Positions 29,285-39,220 of a stretch of DNA of 64,000 bases are shown piece by piece. Below the pieces are notes generated by a model that was not told where the DNA came from, searched no databases, and worked only from the letters and a program-made list of their open reading frames with translations. Both the position numbers and the translations under genes were made by a program. The first letter of the stretch is position 1. Each line of letters begins with the position of its first letter. The DNA comes from Alphaproteobacteria bacterium LSUCC0396. Lineage in GTDB: Bacteria > Pseudomonadota > Alphaproteobacteria > Puniceispirillales > Puniceispirillaceae. The DNA lies in NCBI GenBank assembly GCA_041228345.1, contig CP166131.1, positions 1,729,001-1,793,000 of the forward strand, written 5' to 3'.

Positions 29285-30187
29285 TTAATCCAGCAATACC
29301 ATGATGATCGACAGCGCCAAAAGGCCCATCGCGGCCAATTCGAGACGGCTGACACGCTCTTTAAAATAGAGAATTGAAAAGCCGATGCTAAACAGCAATT
29401 CGACCTGACCAACTGCGCGAACAGGTGCAACCTCGTGGTTCAAAAAGGCGGCAAACCAGCAAATGCTGCAAATCGCCGCCCAGACGCCAGCCATTGCACC
29501 GCCGCGCCATTCAACAAAGCTAGCAATGAATTCCCCCCGCTTTACAACGTAAAGATAGCCACCAAAGCAAACTGCCTGAATTGTTACACCAATTGCCGCT
29601 GCATAGATCGCGTTGCTTAAAAGGCTGCCCCCGGTCATGGCCTGCATTGCCGCCCCATAGGACACGGTACAAAAGCCCAGAAAGGCACCGGCAGCAAGGC
29701 CGATTGCCATTTGCCGGCTCATAATGCTTTGCCGGACATTGGAAAGTGACAGGTTGGTTTTCACCAGTGCCAGCATCACAGTTGCAAACACACCAAGCGC
29801 AATGGCAAAACCGGTTTGTACTGTCACCACGACGCCGAGAATCAATGCCTCAAAAATAGCCGTTTGCAAAACTTCGGTTTTAGAAAAAGCCACCGCAGCG
29901 GCAAAGGAACGATGGCTAAAGAGTTGGACCAAAAGAACGGTGAAAATCACCTGCGTCAGGGCGGCGATATTTATCCATGCCCAAAAGGTAAATGGCAAAC
30001 CCGCCAGCGAAGCGCCGGTGAGTCCAGTATAGAAAATGAGGCATAGCCACGCAATCGGACAGGCATAGGAAAAACGGATATATGCGGCGCCATAGCTGCC
30101 TAGCGGTGCCACCATACGCCGCTGAACAGCGGTGCGAAGCGCCTGTGTTGCGGCCGCCAAAACGGCAAATAATACCCAAATTTCCAT
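29285..30187 (-). CDS. EamA/DMT-family transporter
   Basis: 300-aa protein with ten predicted membrane helices in two EamA halves (about residues 1-140 and 150-300). 'FLNHEVAPVRAVGQVELLFSIGF' followed by 'KERVSRLELAAMGLLALSIIMVL' is the typical second-half end of drug/metabolite exporters. It lies between the divergent mmsA gene and pckA. Substrate unknown; family members export amino acids or other small metabolites. Confidence 0.85.
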   Translation of the reverse strand: MEIWVLFAVLAAATQALRTAVQRRMVAPLGSYGAAYIRFSYACPIAWLCLIFYTGLTGASLAGLPFTFWAWINIAALTQVIFTVLLVQLFSHRSFAAAVAFSKTEVLQTAIFEALILGVVVTVQTGFAIALGVFATVMLALVKTNLSLSNVRQSIMSRQMAIGLAAGAFLGFCTVSYGAAMQAMTGGSLLSNAIYAAAIGVTIQAVCFGGYLYVVKRGEFIASFVEWRGGAMAGVWAAICSICWFAAFLNHEVAPVRAVGQVELLFSIGFSILYFKERVSRLELAAMGLLALSIIMVLLD

Positions 30188-30390
30188 AGTTTCTTATACA
30201 GCCAATCTGGCTGCCGCCAAGCGTTGTTTTCTAAAAACCGGAAAAATGCATCCGAGGTACACGCCATCGCCATTCGACAGCGCCGCGCTTGTCAATCTTG
30301 CCTTTGCGAAAAAAAAGCGTAATCTGAACAAGATTTTTCAGACAAACTGTTACAGATAACCCGCTGCTGATGCAGAGGTTAAAAGAGGCA

Positions 30391-31896
30391 ATGATGATGG
30401 ATATGCATTTTATCAAGGGCGCAACTTTAGCTGGCACTAGTGGCCGGTCGCAGGATGTGTATAACCCAGCGACTGGCGTGGTCATTTCGTCAGTGCCGCT
30501 TGCCAGTGCCGCCGAGGTCGATGCGGCTGTTGCTGTGGCCAGGGCCGCCTTGCCGGACTGGGCGAATACCCCGCCGGCCAAGCGTGCGCAGGTAATGTTC
30601 AAATTCCGTGAATTGATTGTCCAGAATCTTGGCACGATTGCCGAAATGATCTCATCCCAGCATGGCAAGACGCTTGATGATGCCAAGGGCGAGGTGTCGC
30701 GCGGGCTTGAAGTTGTCGAATTTGCCTGCGGTATCCCGCATTTGCTGAAAGGTGATTATTCAGCGCAGGTCGCAGGCGCGGTCGATAGCTATTCGCTGCG
30801 CCAGCCGGTTGGTGTTGTTGCGGGTATTACCCCGTTCAACTTTCCGGCGATGGTGCCGATGTGGATGTTCCCGATGGCGCTTGCTTGCGGCAATACATTT
30901 ATCTTAAAGCCGTCCGAGCGTGATCCGGCGGCGCCTCTTTATCTGGCGCAATTGCTGACTGAGGCTGGTCTGCCTGATGGCTGTATGAATGTGGTGAATG
31001 GCGATAAAGAGGCGGTTGATGCGCTGTTGGATCATCCGGATGTTGCTGCGATCAGCTTTGTCGGTTCAACCGCAATTGGCAAATATATCTATGGCCGTGG
31101 ATGCGCGAATGGCAAGCGTGTGCAGGCTTTGTGTGGTGCCAAGAATCACATGATCATCATGCCTGATGCCGATATGGATCAGGCCGTTGATGCGGCGATG
31201 GGCGCGGCTTATGGGTCGGCTGGTGAACGTTGTATGGCGATTTCTGCAGTGCTTGCGGTTGGTGATGACACGGCTGACCGGTTTGTGTCGGCACTAGCCC
31301 CAAAAGTACGCGCTTTGAAAATTGGCCAATATGATGAGGCAGGGGTCGAAATGGGGCCAGTGATCACGCGCGAGTCGAAAGACCGGATCACTGATTACAT
31401 CAATCAGGGTGAGGCCGATGGCGCTGAAGTTGTTGTCGATGGTCGCGGTCTGTCATTGCAGGGCTATGAAAACGGGTTTTTTGTCGGTGGTACGCTGCTG
31501 GATCATGTAACGGCGGATATGTCGGTTTACCGTGATGAAATTTTCGGTCCTGTTCTGTCAGTTTTGCGCCCAAAGACCTATGAAGAGGCGGTTGGCCTGG
31601 TCATGAGCCATGAATATGGAAACGGCACCGCGATTTTTACCCGTGACGGTGATGCCGCTCGTGAATTTGCCAATAATGTGAATGTCGGCATGGTCGGGGT
31701 GAATGTGCCGATCCCTGTGCCGGTTGCCTATCATAGTTTTGGCGGCTGGAAAGCCTCGATGTTTGGCGATCATTCGATCCATGGCATGGAAGGTGTGCGC
31801 TTTTACACCAAATTGAAAACCGTTACGGCGCGCTGGCCTAGTGGGATTAAGGAAGGCGCCGTATTCAATTTCCATTCGGGCAGCGAAACCAAATAA
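30391..31896 (+). CDS. mmsA: CoA-acylating methylmalonate-semialdehyde dehydrogenase
   Basis: Oxidises methylmalonate semialdehyde (or malonate semialdehyde) to propionyl-CoA (or acetyl-CoA), using NAD and CoA. About 501 aa of the ALDH superfamily, with '[20 protein letters not shown]' and '[13 protein letters not shown]' (replacing the usual ELGGK motif), and catalytic cysteine in '[11 protein letters not shown]'. These are MmsA hallmarks. Several ATG codons (30391-30403) could start it; a GAGG site favours 30391. Its product enters the propionate route of mutAB. It belongs to valine, inositol and beta-alanine degradation. Confidence 0.94.
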   Translation: MMMDMHFIKGATLAGTSGRSQDVYNPATGVVISSVPLASAAEVDAAVAVARAALPDWANTPPAKRAQVMFKFRELIVQNLGTIAEMISSQHGKTLDDAKGEVSRGLEVVEFACGIPHLLKGDYSAQVAGAVDSYSLRQPVGVVAGITPFNFPAMVPMWMFPMALACGNTFILKPSERDPAAPLYLAQLLTEAGLPDGCMNVVNGDKEAVDALLDHPDVAAISFVGSTAIGKYIYGRGCANGKRVQALCGAKNHMIIMPDADMDQAVDAAMGAAYGSAGERCMAISAVLAVGDDTADRFVSALAPKVRALKIGQYDEAGVEMGPVITRESKDRITDYINQGEADGAEVVVDGRGLSLQGYENGFFVGGTLLDHVTADMSVYRDEIFGPVLSVLRPKTYEEAVGLVMSHEYGNGTAIFTRDGDAAREFANNVNVGMVGVNVPIPVPVAYHSFGGWKASMFGDHSIHGMEGVRFYTKLKTVTARWPSGIKEGAVFNFHSGSETK

Positions 31897-31985
31897 ATCC
31901 CGATAAATCCCCACAAATATTATGACATATGCTGGGGCTGGGGCCGGCCGGTAAGGCAGGTAGCGGTCAAAATCACGAACAATTC

Positions 31986-32020
31986 AAGCCCGCGGTCACA
32001 TGGCTGCGGGCTTATTCTTT
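31986..32020 (+). terminator. Probable terminator after mmsA
   Basis: AAGCCCGC (31986-31993) pairs with GCGGGCTT (32006-32013), followed by ATTCTTT. It overlaps the last codon of the convergent uraD. Confidence 0.6.
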
Positions 32021-32530
32021 GGCAAGCTGTTCGAGGCGTAGCCGCGCAATCTTATGCACCTGGCCAAGTGCGGTGGCGAATTCCGCATCGGCATTTTGCG
32101 TAATGCGTTGCTGAAAAGCCGATAATATGGTTGCCCGATCAAGCCCGCGAACGGCGATAATAAAAGGGTGGCCAAATTTTTCGCCATAGCGCGTGTTTAA
32201 ATCCTGAAAAGCGGCAAATTCGTCGGCGCTACATTGATCAAGCGCCGCGCTGGCCTGCTCGGCGCTTGACGAAGCGGTTAGTGATCCGGCGATGGCCAAT
32301 TTGCCAGCGAGTTCGGGATGCGCGCATAGCAGTTCCATCTGTTTGTCATAGCCGGCGGCATCAACGATATCTGCCATCCGTTTTGCCAGCACCGCTGGAT
32401 CGGCGTCCAGCCGGTCAACGCCCATGTCAAACAGCGTGCCAGCAACCCACGGCGAATGTTCGTAAATGCCGCCAAATGCCGCGATAAAATCGGCGCGAGA
32501 TAACTCATGCGGTGCGGGTTTGATCATCAT
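32012..32530 (-). CDS. uraD: OHCU decarboxylase
   Basis: Decarboxylates 2-oxo-4-hydroxy-4-carboxy-5-ureidoimidazoline to (S)-allantoin, the third step of urate breakdown. 172 aa, helical. Conserved blocks are 'SRADFIAAFGGIYEHSPWVA', 'LLCAHPELAGKLA' (catalytic histidine) and 'YGEKFGHPFIIAVRGL'. It is divergent from uraH (157 bp), which makes its substrate; a promoter pair between them would serve both arms of the purine cluster. Confidence 0.93.
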   Translation of the reverse strand: MMIKPAPHELSRADFIAAFGGIYEHSPWVAGTLFDMGVDRLDADPAVLAKRMADIVDAAGYDKQMELLCAHPELAGKLAIAGSLTASSSAEQASAALDQCSADEFAAFQDLNTRYGEKFGHPFIIAVRGLDRATILSAFQQRITQNADAEFATALGQVHKIARLRLEQLAKE

Positions 32531-32687
32531 TTGGATCTCGCTCCAAGGGTGGAAAGGCTGGCCGAAACCGGACGCGCCTTAACGGTGACATATCATGCAT
32601 GATGGCCAATTTGATTTGCAATAACAATGCATAACTGCCATCGTTAGATTGTGAAGTGCAAGGGTAAAGGCTGGTAGGTGAGGTGTA

Positions 32688-33047
32688 ATGGGACGATTAA
32701 CAACACATGTTCTTGATACGGCGCGTGGGTGTCCAGCCGTGGGCCTGGTAATTGATCTGTTTCGTCTTGACGGCGCGGATGACAAAGCCGTTCTGATAAA
32801 AACCACCGAAACCAACAATGATGGCCGATCTGATGCGCCGTTGCTGGATGGCGAGGCGTTGCAAAAAGGACGATATCAGTTGCTGTTTCGGGTGGCGGCC
32901 TATCTTCGGCGTGCCGGAGATGATCTTCCCGAAATTCCGTTTCTTGATGATGTTGTCATCAACTTTGGTATTGATAATCCGACACAGCATTATCACGTCC
33001 CGTTATTACTATCAGCCTACGGTTATTCAACATATCGCGGCAGCTAG
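32688..33047 (+). CDS. uraH: 5-hydroxyisourate hydrolase (transthyretin-like)
   Basis: Hydrolyses 5-hydroxyisourate to OHCU. 119 aa with the family's N-terminal 'LTTHVLDTARGCPA' (active-site histidine), the middle 'TNNDGRSDAPLL' (arginine) and the C-terminal 'PLLLSAYGYSTYRGS', the YRGS end diagnostic of HIU hydrolases as opposed to transthyretin. No signal peptide, so cytoplasmic. First gene of a seven-gene rightward purine operon; xdhA starts 12 bp downstream. Confidence 0.96.
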   Translation: MGRLTTHVLDTARGCPAVGLVIDLFRLDGADDKAVLIKTTETNNDGRSDAPLLDGEALQKGRYQLLFRVAAYLRRAGDDLPEIPFLDDVVINFGIDNPTQHYHVPLLLSAYGYSTYRGS

Positions 33048-33059
33048 ACCGGAGGACCA

Positions 33060-34562
33060 ATGCGAGATGAAATCCGCTTTGTTTTAAACGGCAAAATTCA
33101 GCGTGTTGCTGGCTGTGCTGGCGATCTTACCTTGTTGCAATGGTTGCGCGAACAGGCGCATTTGCGGGGCACTAAAGAGGGGTGCGCCGAGGGGGATTGC
33201 GGTGCCTGTACGGTTGCAATGGCGCGCAAATACGGCATTGGCAAGCTTGAATATCGGCCGGTTAATGCGTGTATTTTATTTCTTGGCATGATTGATGGGG
33301 CGGCAATCCGCACGGTCGAAGGTCTGGCAGACCAAGACGGTAATCGACACCCTGTGCAAACTGCAATGATCAATGCTGATGCATCGCAATGTGGCTTTTG
33401 CACGCCGGGGTTTGTTATGTCGCTTTATGCTGCATGGCAAAATGGCAATGGCCTTGCACCGGATGATATTGACAATACGCTGGCTGGTAACCTTTGCCGT
33501 TGTACTGGTTATCGATCGATTGTGGCGGCAGCGACGACGCTGGACCGTGCCAGAAATCCGGATATGAGAAATTCCGATATGGGAAATCCGGATATGGAAC
33601 ATGATGGGGCAATGCTGGTGGCACTTAAAAATATGCCGGATGGCGCAGCCGATCTGTGCCTTGGCGATCAGTCTTGCCAGTTCCTTGCACCAGCGACCCG
33701 TGCCAGTTTTGCCGAGGCCTATGCCAAAAATAGCGCGGCGACGATTGTTAGTGGGGCAACCGATATTGGGCTGTGGGTAACAAAACAGCATCGCAAGCTG
33801 GGCTGTATGATCTGGACGGGCGGTGTTGCCGGATTTGGGCAGATTGACGATGATGGTGATATGCTGCGGATCAACCCCGCGGTTACGCATCAGCAATTGC
33901 TGCAGCGGATTGCTGATGATGCGCCTGAAATTGCCGAATTGCTGCGCCGTTTTGGGGCGCTTCAGGTACGGAGCAGTGGCACGGTCTGCGGCAATGTTGC
34001 GAATGCATCGCCGATTGGTGATTTGCCGCCGGTGCTGATCGCGATTGGCAGTCAAATCGAGCTGAGTACCGCCCATAAGAGTCGTAGTTTTGATCTGGAA
34101 AATTTCTTTCTTGAATATGGCAAGCAGGATCGCCGCGTCGGTGAGTTCGTCTCGGCGGTGATAATACCGCGCGGGCCACACCCCCATCTTCGCTGTTATA
34201 AAATATCGAAACGGTTTGATCAGGATATTTCAGCGGTGATGCTGGCGGCAAATATGCGCGTTCGTGATGGGGTGATTGATCATGTCCGCCTTGCCTTTGG
34301 TGGCATGGCCGGAATTCCAAAACGGGCACAAGCTGCCGAGGCCAAACTTGTCGGAAAGCCGCTTGATGTCGCATATTTCAGGGAAGCGGCAACGGCGCTG
34401 CCAGATGATTTTACCCCGCTTTCGGATATGCGCGGTTCGGCAGAATACCGGATGCTAACGGCGCAGAATCTGCTGATGAAATATGGGCTTGAATTAGTTT
34501 CGGGCAAATCAATGCGGCTTGCCGGAGATGGGCTGACCGCCGGATTGGAGGGCTGGCGATGA
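33060..34562 (+). CDS. xdhA: Xanthine dehydrogenase, Fe-S/FAD subunit
   Basis: 500-aa subunit that passes electrons from the molybdenum centre to NAD. The first [2Fe-2S] cluster ligands are C42, C47, C50 (GCAEGDCGAC) and C71; the second uses C111, C114, C146 and C148. A linker at about residues 166-180 is a repeat, NPDMR-NSDMG-NPDME. The FAD domain starts near residue 190 ('ATIVSGATDIGLWV') and 'NVANASPIGDLPPVL' is its flavin loop. GGAGGACC ribosome site; overlaps xdhB by 4 bp (ATGA). Confidence 0.96.
   Translation: MRDEIRFVLNGKIQRVAGCAGDLTLLQWLREQAHLRGTKEGCAEGDCGACTVAMARKYGIGKLEYRPVNACILFLGMIDGAAIRTVEGLADQDGNRHPVQTAMINADASQCGFCTPGFVMSLYAAWQNGNGLAPDDIDNTLAGNLCRCTGYRSIVAAATTLDRARNPDMRNSDMGNPDMEHDGAMLVALKNMPDGAADLCLGDQSCQFLAPATRASFAEAYAKNSAATIVSGATDIGLWVTKQHRKLGCMIWTGGVAGFGQIDDDGDMLRINPAVTHQQLLQRIADDAPEIAELLRRFGALQVRSSGTVCGNVANASPIGDLPPVLIAIGSQIELSTAHKSRSFDLENFFLEYGKQDRRVGEFVSAVIIPRGPHPHLRCYKISKRFDQDISAVMLAANMRVRDGVIDHVRLAFGGMAGIPKRAQAAEAKLVGKPLDVAYFREAATALPDDFTPLSDMRGSAEYRMLTAQNLLMKYGLELVSGKSMRLAGDGLTAGLEGWR
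33553..33597 (+). repeat. Three tandem 15-bp repeats inside xdhA
   Basis: GAAATCCGGATATGA, GAAATTCCGATATGG and GAAATCCGGATATGG encode the linker NPDMR-NSDMG-NPDME between the Fe-S and FAD domains. Copy number probably varies by slippage without loss of frame. Confidence 0.85.
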
Positions 34563-36874
34563 CCCGGCGCATCACCGGTGATATTCAGACATCACAGCAT
34601 CATGACAGTGCAGCAAAGCACGTGTCCGGCGAGGCGGTTTATGTTGATGACATCGCAGTTCCAGCAAATTGCCTGACGGTGCTGATCGCTCAAAGCCCCC
34701 ATGCCCATGCGCGCATCACCCATATGGATTTATCTGCGGTGGCCGCAGCACCGGGAATTGTGGCGGTGATGAGTGCGACCGATATTCCCGGGGTCAATGA
34801 TTGTGGTCCGATAATCCATGATGATCCGGTCTTTGCCAGTGATGAGGTTTGCTATGTCGGGCAGTCGGTATTTGCCGTTGCCGCAGTTAATATGGCGGCT
34901 GCACGGGCGGCGATCAGTCTTGCACAAATTGCGTATGAGCCATTGCCGGCAATTTTGACGATTGATGCAGCGATGGCTTCGGGCTCGTTGCTTGGCCCGC
35001 CAAGTGAAATGATCAAGGGCGATAGCGCGGCCGCGCTTGTGGCGGCAACGCACCAGCTAAAGGGACGGCTTTGTGCTGGCGGGCAAGAGCATTTTTATCT
35101 TGAGGGTCAGGCGGCATTGGCAATCCCCGGTGAAGATGGTGATATACATCTATTCTGTTCAAGCCAGCACCCAAGTGAGATCCAGCATAAAACTGCCGAA
35201 ATGCTGGGCCTTGCCAATCATGCGGTGACAGTGGAAACGCGGCGTATGGGCGGGGCCTTTGGCGGCAAGGAAAGTCAGGGAAATCTACCGGCGATGACTG
35301 CGGCATTGGCCGCGCATTTAACCGGCCAACCAGCCAAAACCATCTATGACCGTGATGATGATTTCATGCTAACGGGCAAACGCCATGATTGCCGTATTGA
35401 TTATCATGTTGGCTTTGATGATGAAGGCCGCGTTCTGGCGGTTGAGTTCGAGCAGGCACTTCGCTGTGGCATGTCGTGGGATTTATCGGCCGGTATTGCA
35501 GCGCGCGCAATGTGTCATGCTGATAATGCCTATGATATTCCGCATATGAAGATTACCAATTATTGCTGTTTGACACATACGCAATCAAATACGGCCTTTC
35601 GCGGATTTGGCGGGCCGCAGGGGATGCTTGGTATCGAACGGGTGATGGATGAGGTGGCGCATTATCTTGGCCTTGATCCTTTGCAGGTGCGCCAGCGCAA
35701 TTTCTATCCCGAAAAAACCGCAAGCCATCATGGCGTTACCCCTTATGGCCAAACGGTCGAGGATTGCGTGATTCAGCCGATTGTGGATGAGCTGGTAAAA
35801 ACGTCGGATTATGTTGCGCGCCGTGCTGACATTGCGGCGTTTAATGCTGCCAATCAATATGTCAAACGCGGCATTGCCCTGACGCCAGTGAAATTTGGCA
35901 TTTCCTTTAACACGACATTCCTGAATCAGGCGGGATCATTGATCCATGTCTATAATGATGGCTCGGTGCAACTTAACCATGGTGGCACCGAAATGGGACA
36001 GGGGCTTTATATTAAGGTCGCGCAGATTGTCGCGCATGAATTTCAGATTGATGTTGAAAATGTCAAAATCACGCCGACCACAACTGGCAAGGTGCCGAAT
36101 ACGTCGGCAACCGCGGCGTCGTCGGGAACCGACCTAAACGGAATGGCGGCGATGCGCGCGGCGCGCGTGATAAAGCAACGCATTAGCAGTTTTCTGGCCG
36201 ATCAGTATCAGACTGATCAGGCTGAGGTGGTTTTTGCTGATGGTGAGGTCCGTGTTGGGGGTGACCGGATGAGGTTTGCCGATGCTGTCAAGCGGGCCTA
36301 TCTCGGACGGGTATCACTATCTGCAACCGGATTTTATGCGACACCAAAATTAAACTGGGATAAAGACCGAATGCATGGTCGGCCCTTTTATTATTTTGCC
36401 TATGGTGCCGCGGTATCGGAAGTGATTGTTGATCTGCTGACCGGTGAAAACCGGCTTGTGCGCGCTGACCTGCTGCATGATGTTGGAAAATCACTGAATC
36501 CGGCAATTGATTTAGGACAGATTGAAGGTGGGTTTTTGCAAGGGGTTGGCTGGCTGACCACCGAAGAATTAACCTGGGATTCTGATGGGCGCTTGAAAAC
36601 GCACGCGCCGTCTACCTATAAAATTCCGGCCTGTTCGGACCGGCCGGCCGCGTGGCGGGTCGCGTTCTATGCAGATGGTGAGAATAGTGAAGACACGATC
36701 CATAAATCCAAGGCAGTTGGCGAGCCACCGCTGATGCTGGCAATCAGCAGTTGGCTGGCGCTATCTGATGCGCTGGCCGGTATCAAAGGAGCGGCTTATC
36801 CGGCGCTTGATGCACCGGCAACGCCCGAACGGATTCTGATGACGGCAAACCGGCTTGGAGCGCGGTTTGTCTAA
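34559..36874 (+). CDS. xdhB: Xanthine dehydrogenase, molybdopterin subunit
   Basis: 771-aa catalytic subunit oxidising hypoxanthine and xanthine to urate. N-terminal domain 'SGEAVYVDDI'. Substrate and cofactor regions include 'QEHFYLEGQAALAIPGEDGD', 'RRMGGAFGGKESQG', 'FRGFGGPQGMLGIE' (substrate arginine) and the C-terminal 'SKAVGEPPLMLAISSW' with the catalytic glutamate. Full length for a bacterial XdhB. Overlaps xdhA by 4 bp and is followed directly by xdhC, so subunits and maturation factor are co-expressed. Confidence 0.97.
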   Translation: MTRRITGDIQTSQHHDSAAKHVSGEAVYVDDIAVPANCLTVLIAQSPHAHARITHMDLSAVAAAPGIVAVMSATDIPGVNDCGPIIHDDPVFASDEVCYVGQSVFAVAAVNMAAARAAISLAQIAYEPLPAILTIDAAMASGSLLGPPSEMIKGDSAAALVAATHQLKGRLCAGGQEHFYLEGQAALAIPGEDGDIHLFCSSQHPSEIQHKTAEMLGLANHAVTVETRRMGGAFGGKESQGNLPAMTAALAAHLTGQPAKTIYDRDDDFMLTGKRHDCRIDYHVGFDDEGRVLAVEFEQALRCGMSWDLSAGIAARAMCHADNAYDIPHMKITNYCCLTHTQSNTAFRGFGGPQGMLGIERVMDEVAHYLGLDPLQVRQRNFYPEKTASHHGVTPYGQTVEDCVIQPIVDELVKTSDYVARRADIAAFNAANQYVKRGIALTPVKFGISFNTTFLNQAGSLIHVYNDGSVQLNHGGTEMGQGLYIKVAQIVAHEFQIDVENVKITPTTTGKVPNTSATAASSGTDLNGMAAMRAARVIKQRISSFLADQYQTDQAEVVFADGEVRVGGDRMRFADAVKRAYLGRVSLSATGFYATPKLNWDKDRMHGRPFYYFAYGAAVSEVIVDLLTGENRLVRADLLHDVGKSLNPAIDLGQIEGGFLQGVGWLTTEELTWDSDGRLKTHAPSTYKIPACSDRPAAWRVAFYADGENSEDTIHKSKAVGEPPLMLAISSWLALSDALAGIKGAAYPALDAPATPERILMTANRLGARFV

Positions 36875-36878
36875 GAAT

Positions 36879-37832
36879 ATGCCAATTGAGGGTGCGTCTG
36901 CTGGCTGGATTGGCGTCGCCCTTGGCCTGATCGAGGCGGGCGAGGATGTCGTGCTGGTCACGGTAACAGCTACGAAAGGTTCATCACCGCGCGATCACGG
37001 CACGCAAATGCTGATAACCGCCACTGATATCTGGCAGACTATTGGTGGCGGCGCGGTAGAGTTTGACGTTATGGCGCGTGCCCGAAAAATGCTTGGCGAC
37101 CCAGCGCCTGACATGTGGCAGCGCCAGCATTTCACCGTTATTCTTGGGCCTGATATGGGGCAATGTTGCGGCGGACAGATGTCGTTATTGCTGGAAAAAT
37201 TTACCGCAAAAGAGGCGGTTGATCTGGCTGTTTTAAAGACCGCAACTGATGCGGGCGCTGGCTTGTCGCACCCGCTCTGTGCCGGCATGGCCCTGCAAGT
37301 CTATACGCCGGCATTGCGGTCAGAGGCGGCGCTGTTTCACCTTCCAGCGCTGCCGCGACAGACACCTTTATTCATCTATGGCGCCGGTCATGTTGCCCGT
37401 GCATTGGTGCCGCGTCTTGGCGGTCTTGGGTTTGAGATTTTTCTTGTCGATATTGATCAGAGCCGGTTTCCCGACCGCCTAGATGGCGCTGCACAAATGC
37501 TGCTGGCAAAGTCGCCTGAGACAATCGCGCTGCACGCTCCTGAAGCGGCAGTTCATCTGGTGATGACCCATTCCCACGCCCTTGATGAGGCGATTTGTCT
37601 TCAGCTTTTAACGCGAGGTGATTTTGCGTTTCTGGGATTGATCGGGTCGAAAACGAAACGGGCGCGCTTTGTCTCACGGCTTGGCGCTGCCGGAATAGGC
37701 CCAGCGATGCTGGATTTGCTGACCTGCCCGATTGGTATTGATGAGATTAACGGAAAAAGCCCTGCCCATGTTGCTTTATCCATCGCGGCGCAGCTTGCGA
37801 TCTGGCAAGAATTGAGGGATGCTGAGGCATAA
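36879..37832 (+). CDS. xdhC: Xanthine dehydrogenase accessory protein (Moco insertion)
   Basis: 317-aa cytoplasmic chaperone that binds, and helps sulfurate, molybdenum cofactor before insertion into XdhB. N-terminal XdhC/CoxI domain has 'TKGSSPRDHGTQMLI', 'TIGGGAVEFDVMARAR' and 'GPDMGQCCGG'. The C-terminal Rossmann part begins 'LFIYGAGHVARALVPRL' and ends with 'IGLIGSKTKRARF'-like block. ATG 36879, four bases after the xdhB stop; a TTG at 36855 would overlap xdhB. Confidence 0.94.
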   Translation: MPIEGASAGWIGVALGLIEAGEDVVLVTVTATKGSSPRDHGTQMLITATDIWQTIGGGAVEFDVMARARKMLGDPAPDMWQRQHFTVILGPDMGQCCGGQMSLLLEKFTAKEAVDLAVLKTATDAGAGLSHPLCAGMALQVYTPALRSEAALFHLPALPRQTPLFIYGAGHVARALVPRLGGLGFEIFLVDIDQSRFPDRLDGAAQMLLAKSPETIALHAPEAAVHLVMTHSHALDEAICLQLLTRGDFAFLGLIGSKTKRARFVSRLGAAGIGPAMLDLLTCPIGIDEINGKSPAHVALSIAAQLAIWQELRDAEA

Positions 37833-37952
37833 TATTAAAGGCTGATGCCGTTAAACGGCTGCTTTGGAAGGCTGCTTCTGCTGGGCTAAAAATCTGGGGC
37901 GAGGATCGAGATCGGCGGCAACTGGCCATGCTGAGACTGAGGGGGATGTCTA

Positions 37953-39179
37953 ATGATGATCGACTATCTTTGGATGTGGTCAGAACTGGTTGTGCGGTGG
38001 GTGCATGTGATTGCCGGTATCGCCTGGATCGGGTCATCCTTCTATTTCATCGCGCTTGACCTTAGTTTGAAACCCGGGAGGGAATTACCCGATGAGGCGC
38101 ATGGTCAGGCATGGCAGGTTCATGGCGGCGGGTTTTACAACATGGTGAAATATCTGGTCGCCCCTGCCAAAATGCCGGATGAGCTTACGTGGTTCAAATG
38201 GGAGGCTTACGGTACATGGATTTCTGGCATCGCGCTGATGAGCCTTGTTTATTACGGCGCAGCTAGCCTTTACATGATTGATCTGGAAATTCTGGATATC
38301 ACTGAAGTGCAGGCGGTGATGATTAGCCTTGGCGGTATTGTAATTGGCTGGGCGATTTATGATGGGCTGTGCCGAAGCCCGCTGGGCCGCAGTGACGTGT
38401 GGCTGGCATTGGCGGGGTTTGGGTTTCTGGTTGCGTTGGCCTATGGCTATAGCCAGATTTTTTCGGCGCGTGGTGCCTTTATGCAGATGGGCGTTACCAT
38501 CGGCACGATTATGGTTGCCAATGTCTTGATGATTATCATTCCCGGGCAAAGCAAAGTTGTGGTTGCGCTAAAGGCTGGTGAAACGCCCGATCCGCGTTAT
38601 GGCGCACGCGGCAAACAACGCTCGCTGCATAATAATTATCTAACGCTACCGGTGATCTTTGTGATGATCGGCGGTCATTATCCGATGGTGTTTGCGACAG
38701 ATTATGCGTGGGTTATTCTTGGCCTTGTGCTCGTGATTGGCGCGGTTATCAGGCATTTCTTTAACACCAAGCATAAGGGGCTGGCACCGCCTTGGTGGAC
38801 GTGGATTGTGGCGGCAGTTCTGACTGGTTGTGCCATCATGCTCTCATCGTTTGGCGCACCGCAGGTAAAATATGATCAAACGGCGCATGCAACGCCTGAG
38901 GCACTGCATCACGCATCGGTTGAGCTGGTGATTGAACGCTGTGCCAGCTGTCATGCGCGCCGGCCGCAATGGGATGGTTTGGCCTTTGCACCAAAAGGTA
39001 TCTATCTTGAAACCGAAAGTGATGTAGCGCGCCACGCCAATGATATCTTCTGGCAAGTATCAGCATCGCACGCGATGCCGCCCGGTCACGTAATCTGGGT
39101 TGAAGATGAAGAACGGGCAATGCTGTCGGCATGGCGGGATTTGGTCAATAGGGGGCAGGTATTTGCCGATCGTTCATAA
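37953..39179 (+). CDS. puuD: PuuD-type urate oxidase (membrane, cytochrome c)
   Basis: 408-aa membrane-bound urate hydroxylase that oxidises urate to 5-hydroxyisourate and passes electrons to the respiratory chain rather than making H2O2. N-terminal about eight membrane helices (DUF989/PuuD domain, 'VIAGIAWIGSSFYFIALD', 'NNYLTLPVIFVMIGGHYP'). C-terminal periplasmic cytochrome c domain has a CASCH haem site at residues 330-334 and 'HAMPPGHVIW' with the distal methionine. Starts 120 bp after xdhC in the same direction. Confidence 0.95.
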   Translation: MMIDYLWMWSELVVRWVHVIAGIAWIGSSFYFIALDLSLKPGRELPDEAHGQAWQVHGGGFYNMVKYLVAPAKMPDELTWFKWEAYGTWISGIALMSLVYYGAASLYMIDLEILDITEVQAVMISLGGIVIGWAIYDGLCRSPLGRSDVWLALAGFGFLVALAYGYSQIFSARGAFMQMGVTIGTIMVANVLMIIIPGQSKVVVALKAGETPDPRYGARGKQRSLHNNYLTLPVIFVMIGGHYPMVFATDYAWVILGLVLVIGAVIRHFFNTKHKGLAPPWWTWIVAAVLTGCAIMLSSFGAPQVKYDQTAHATPEALHHASVELVIERCASCHARRPQWDGLAFAPKGIYLETESDVARHANDIFWQVSASHAMPPGHVIWVEDEERAMLSAWRDLVNRGQVFADRS

Positions 39180-39220
39180 ATAAAACGGCGAATGAATAAC
39201 GACGCTACGAGGATTTACAG

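Noticed and set aside
33276-34187. 303-codon open frame antisense to xdhA
   Set aside because: It is fully inside a gene with clear Fe-S and FAD motifs; the antisense protein has no recognisable features.
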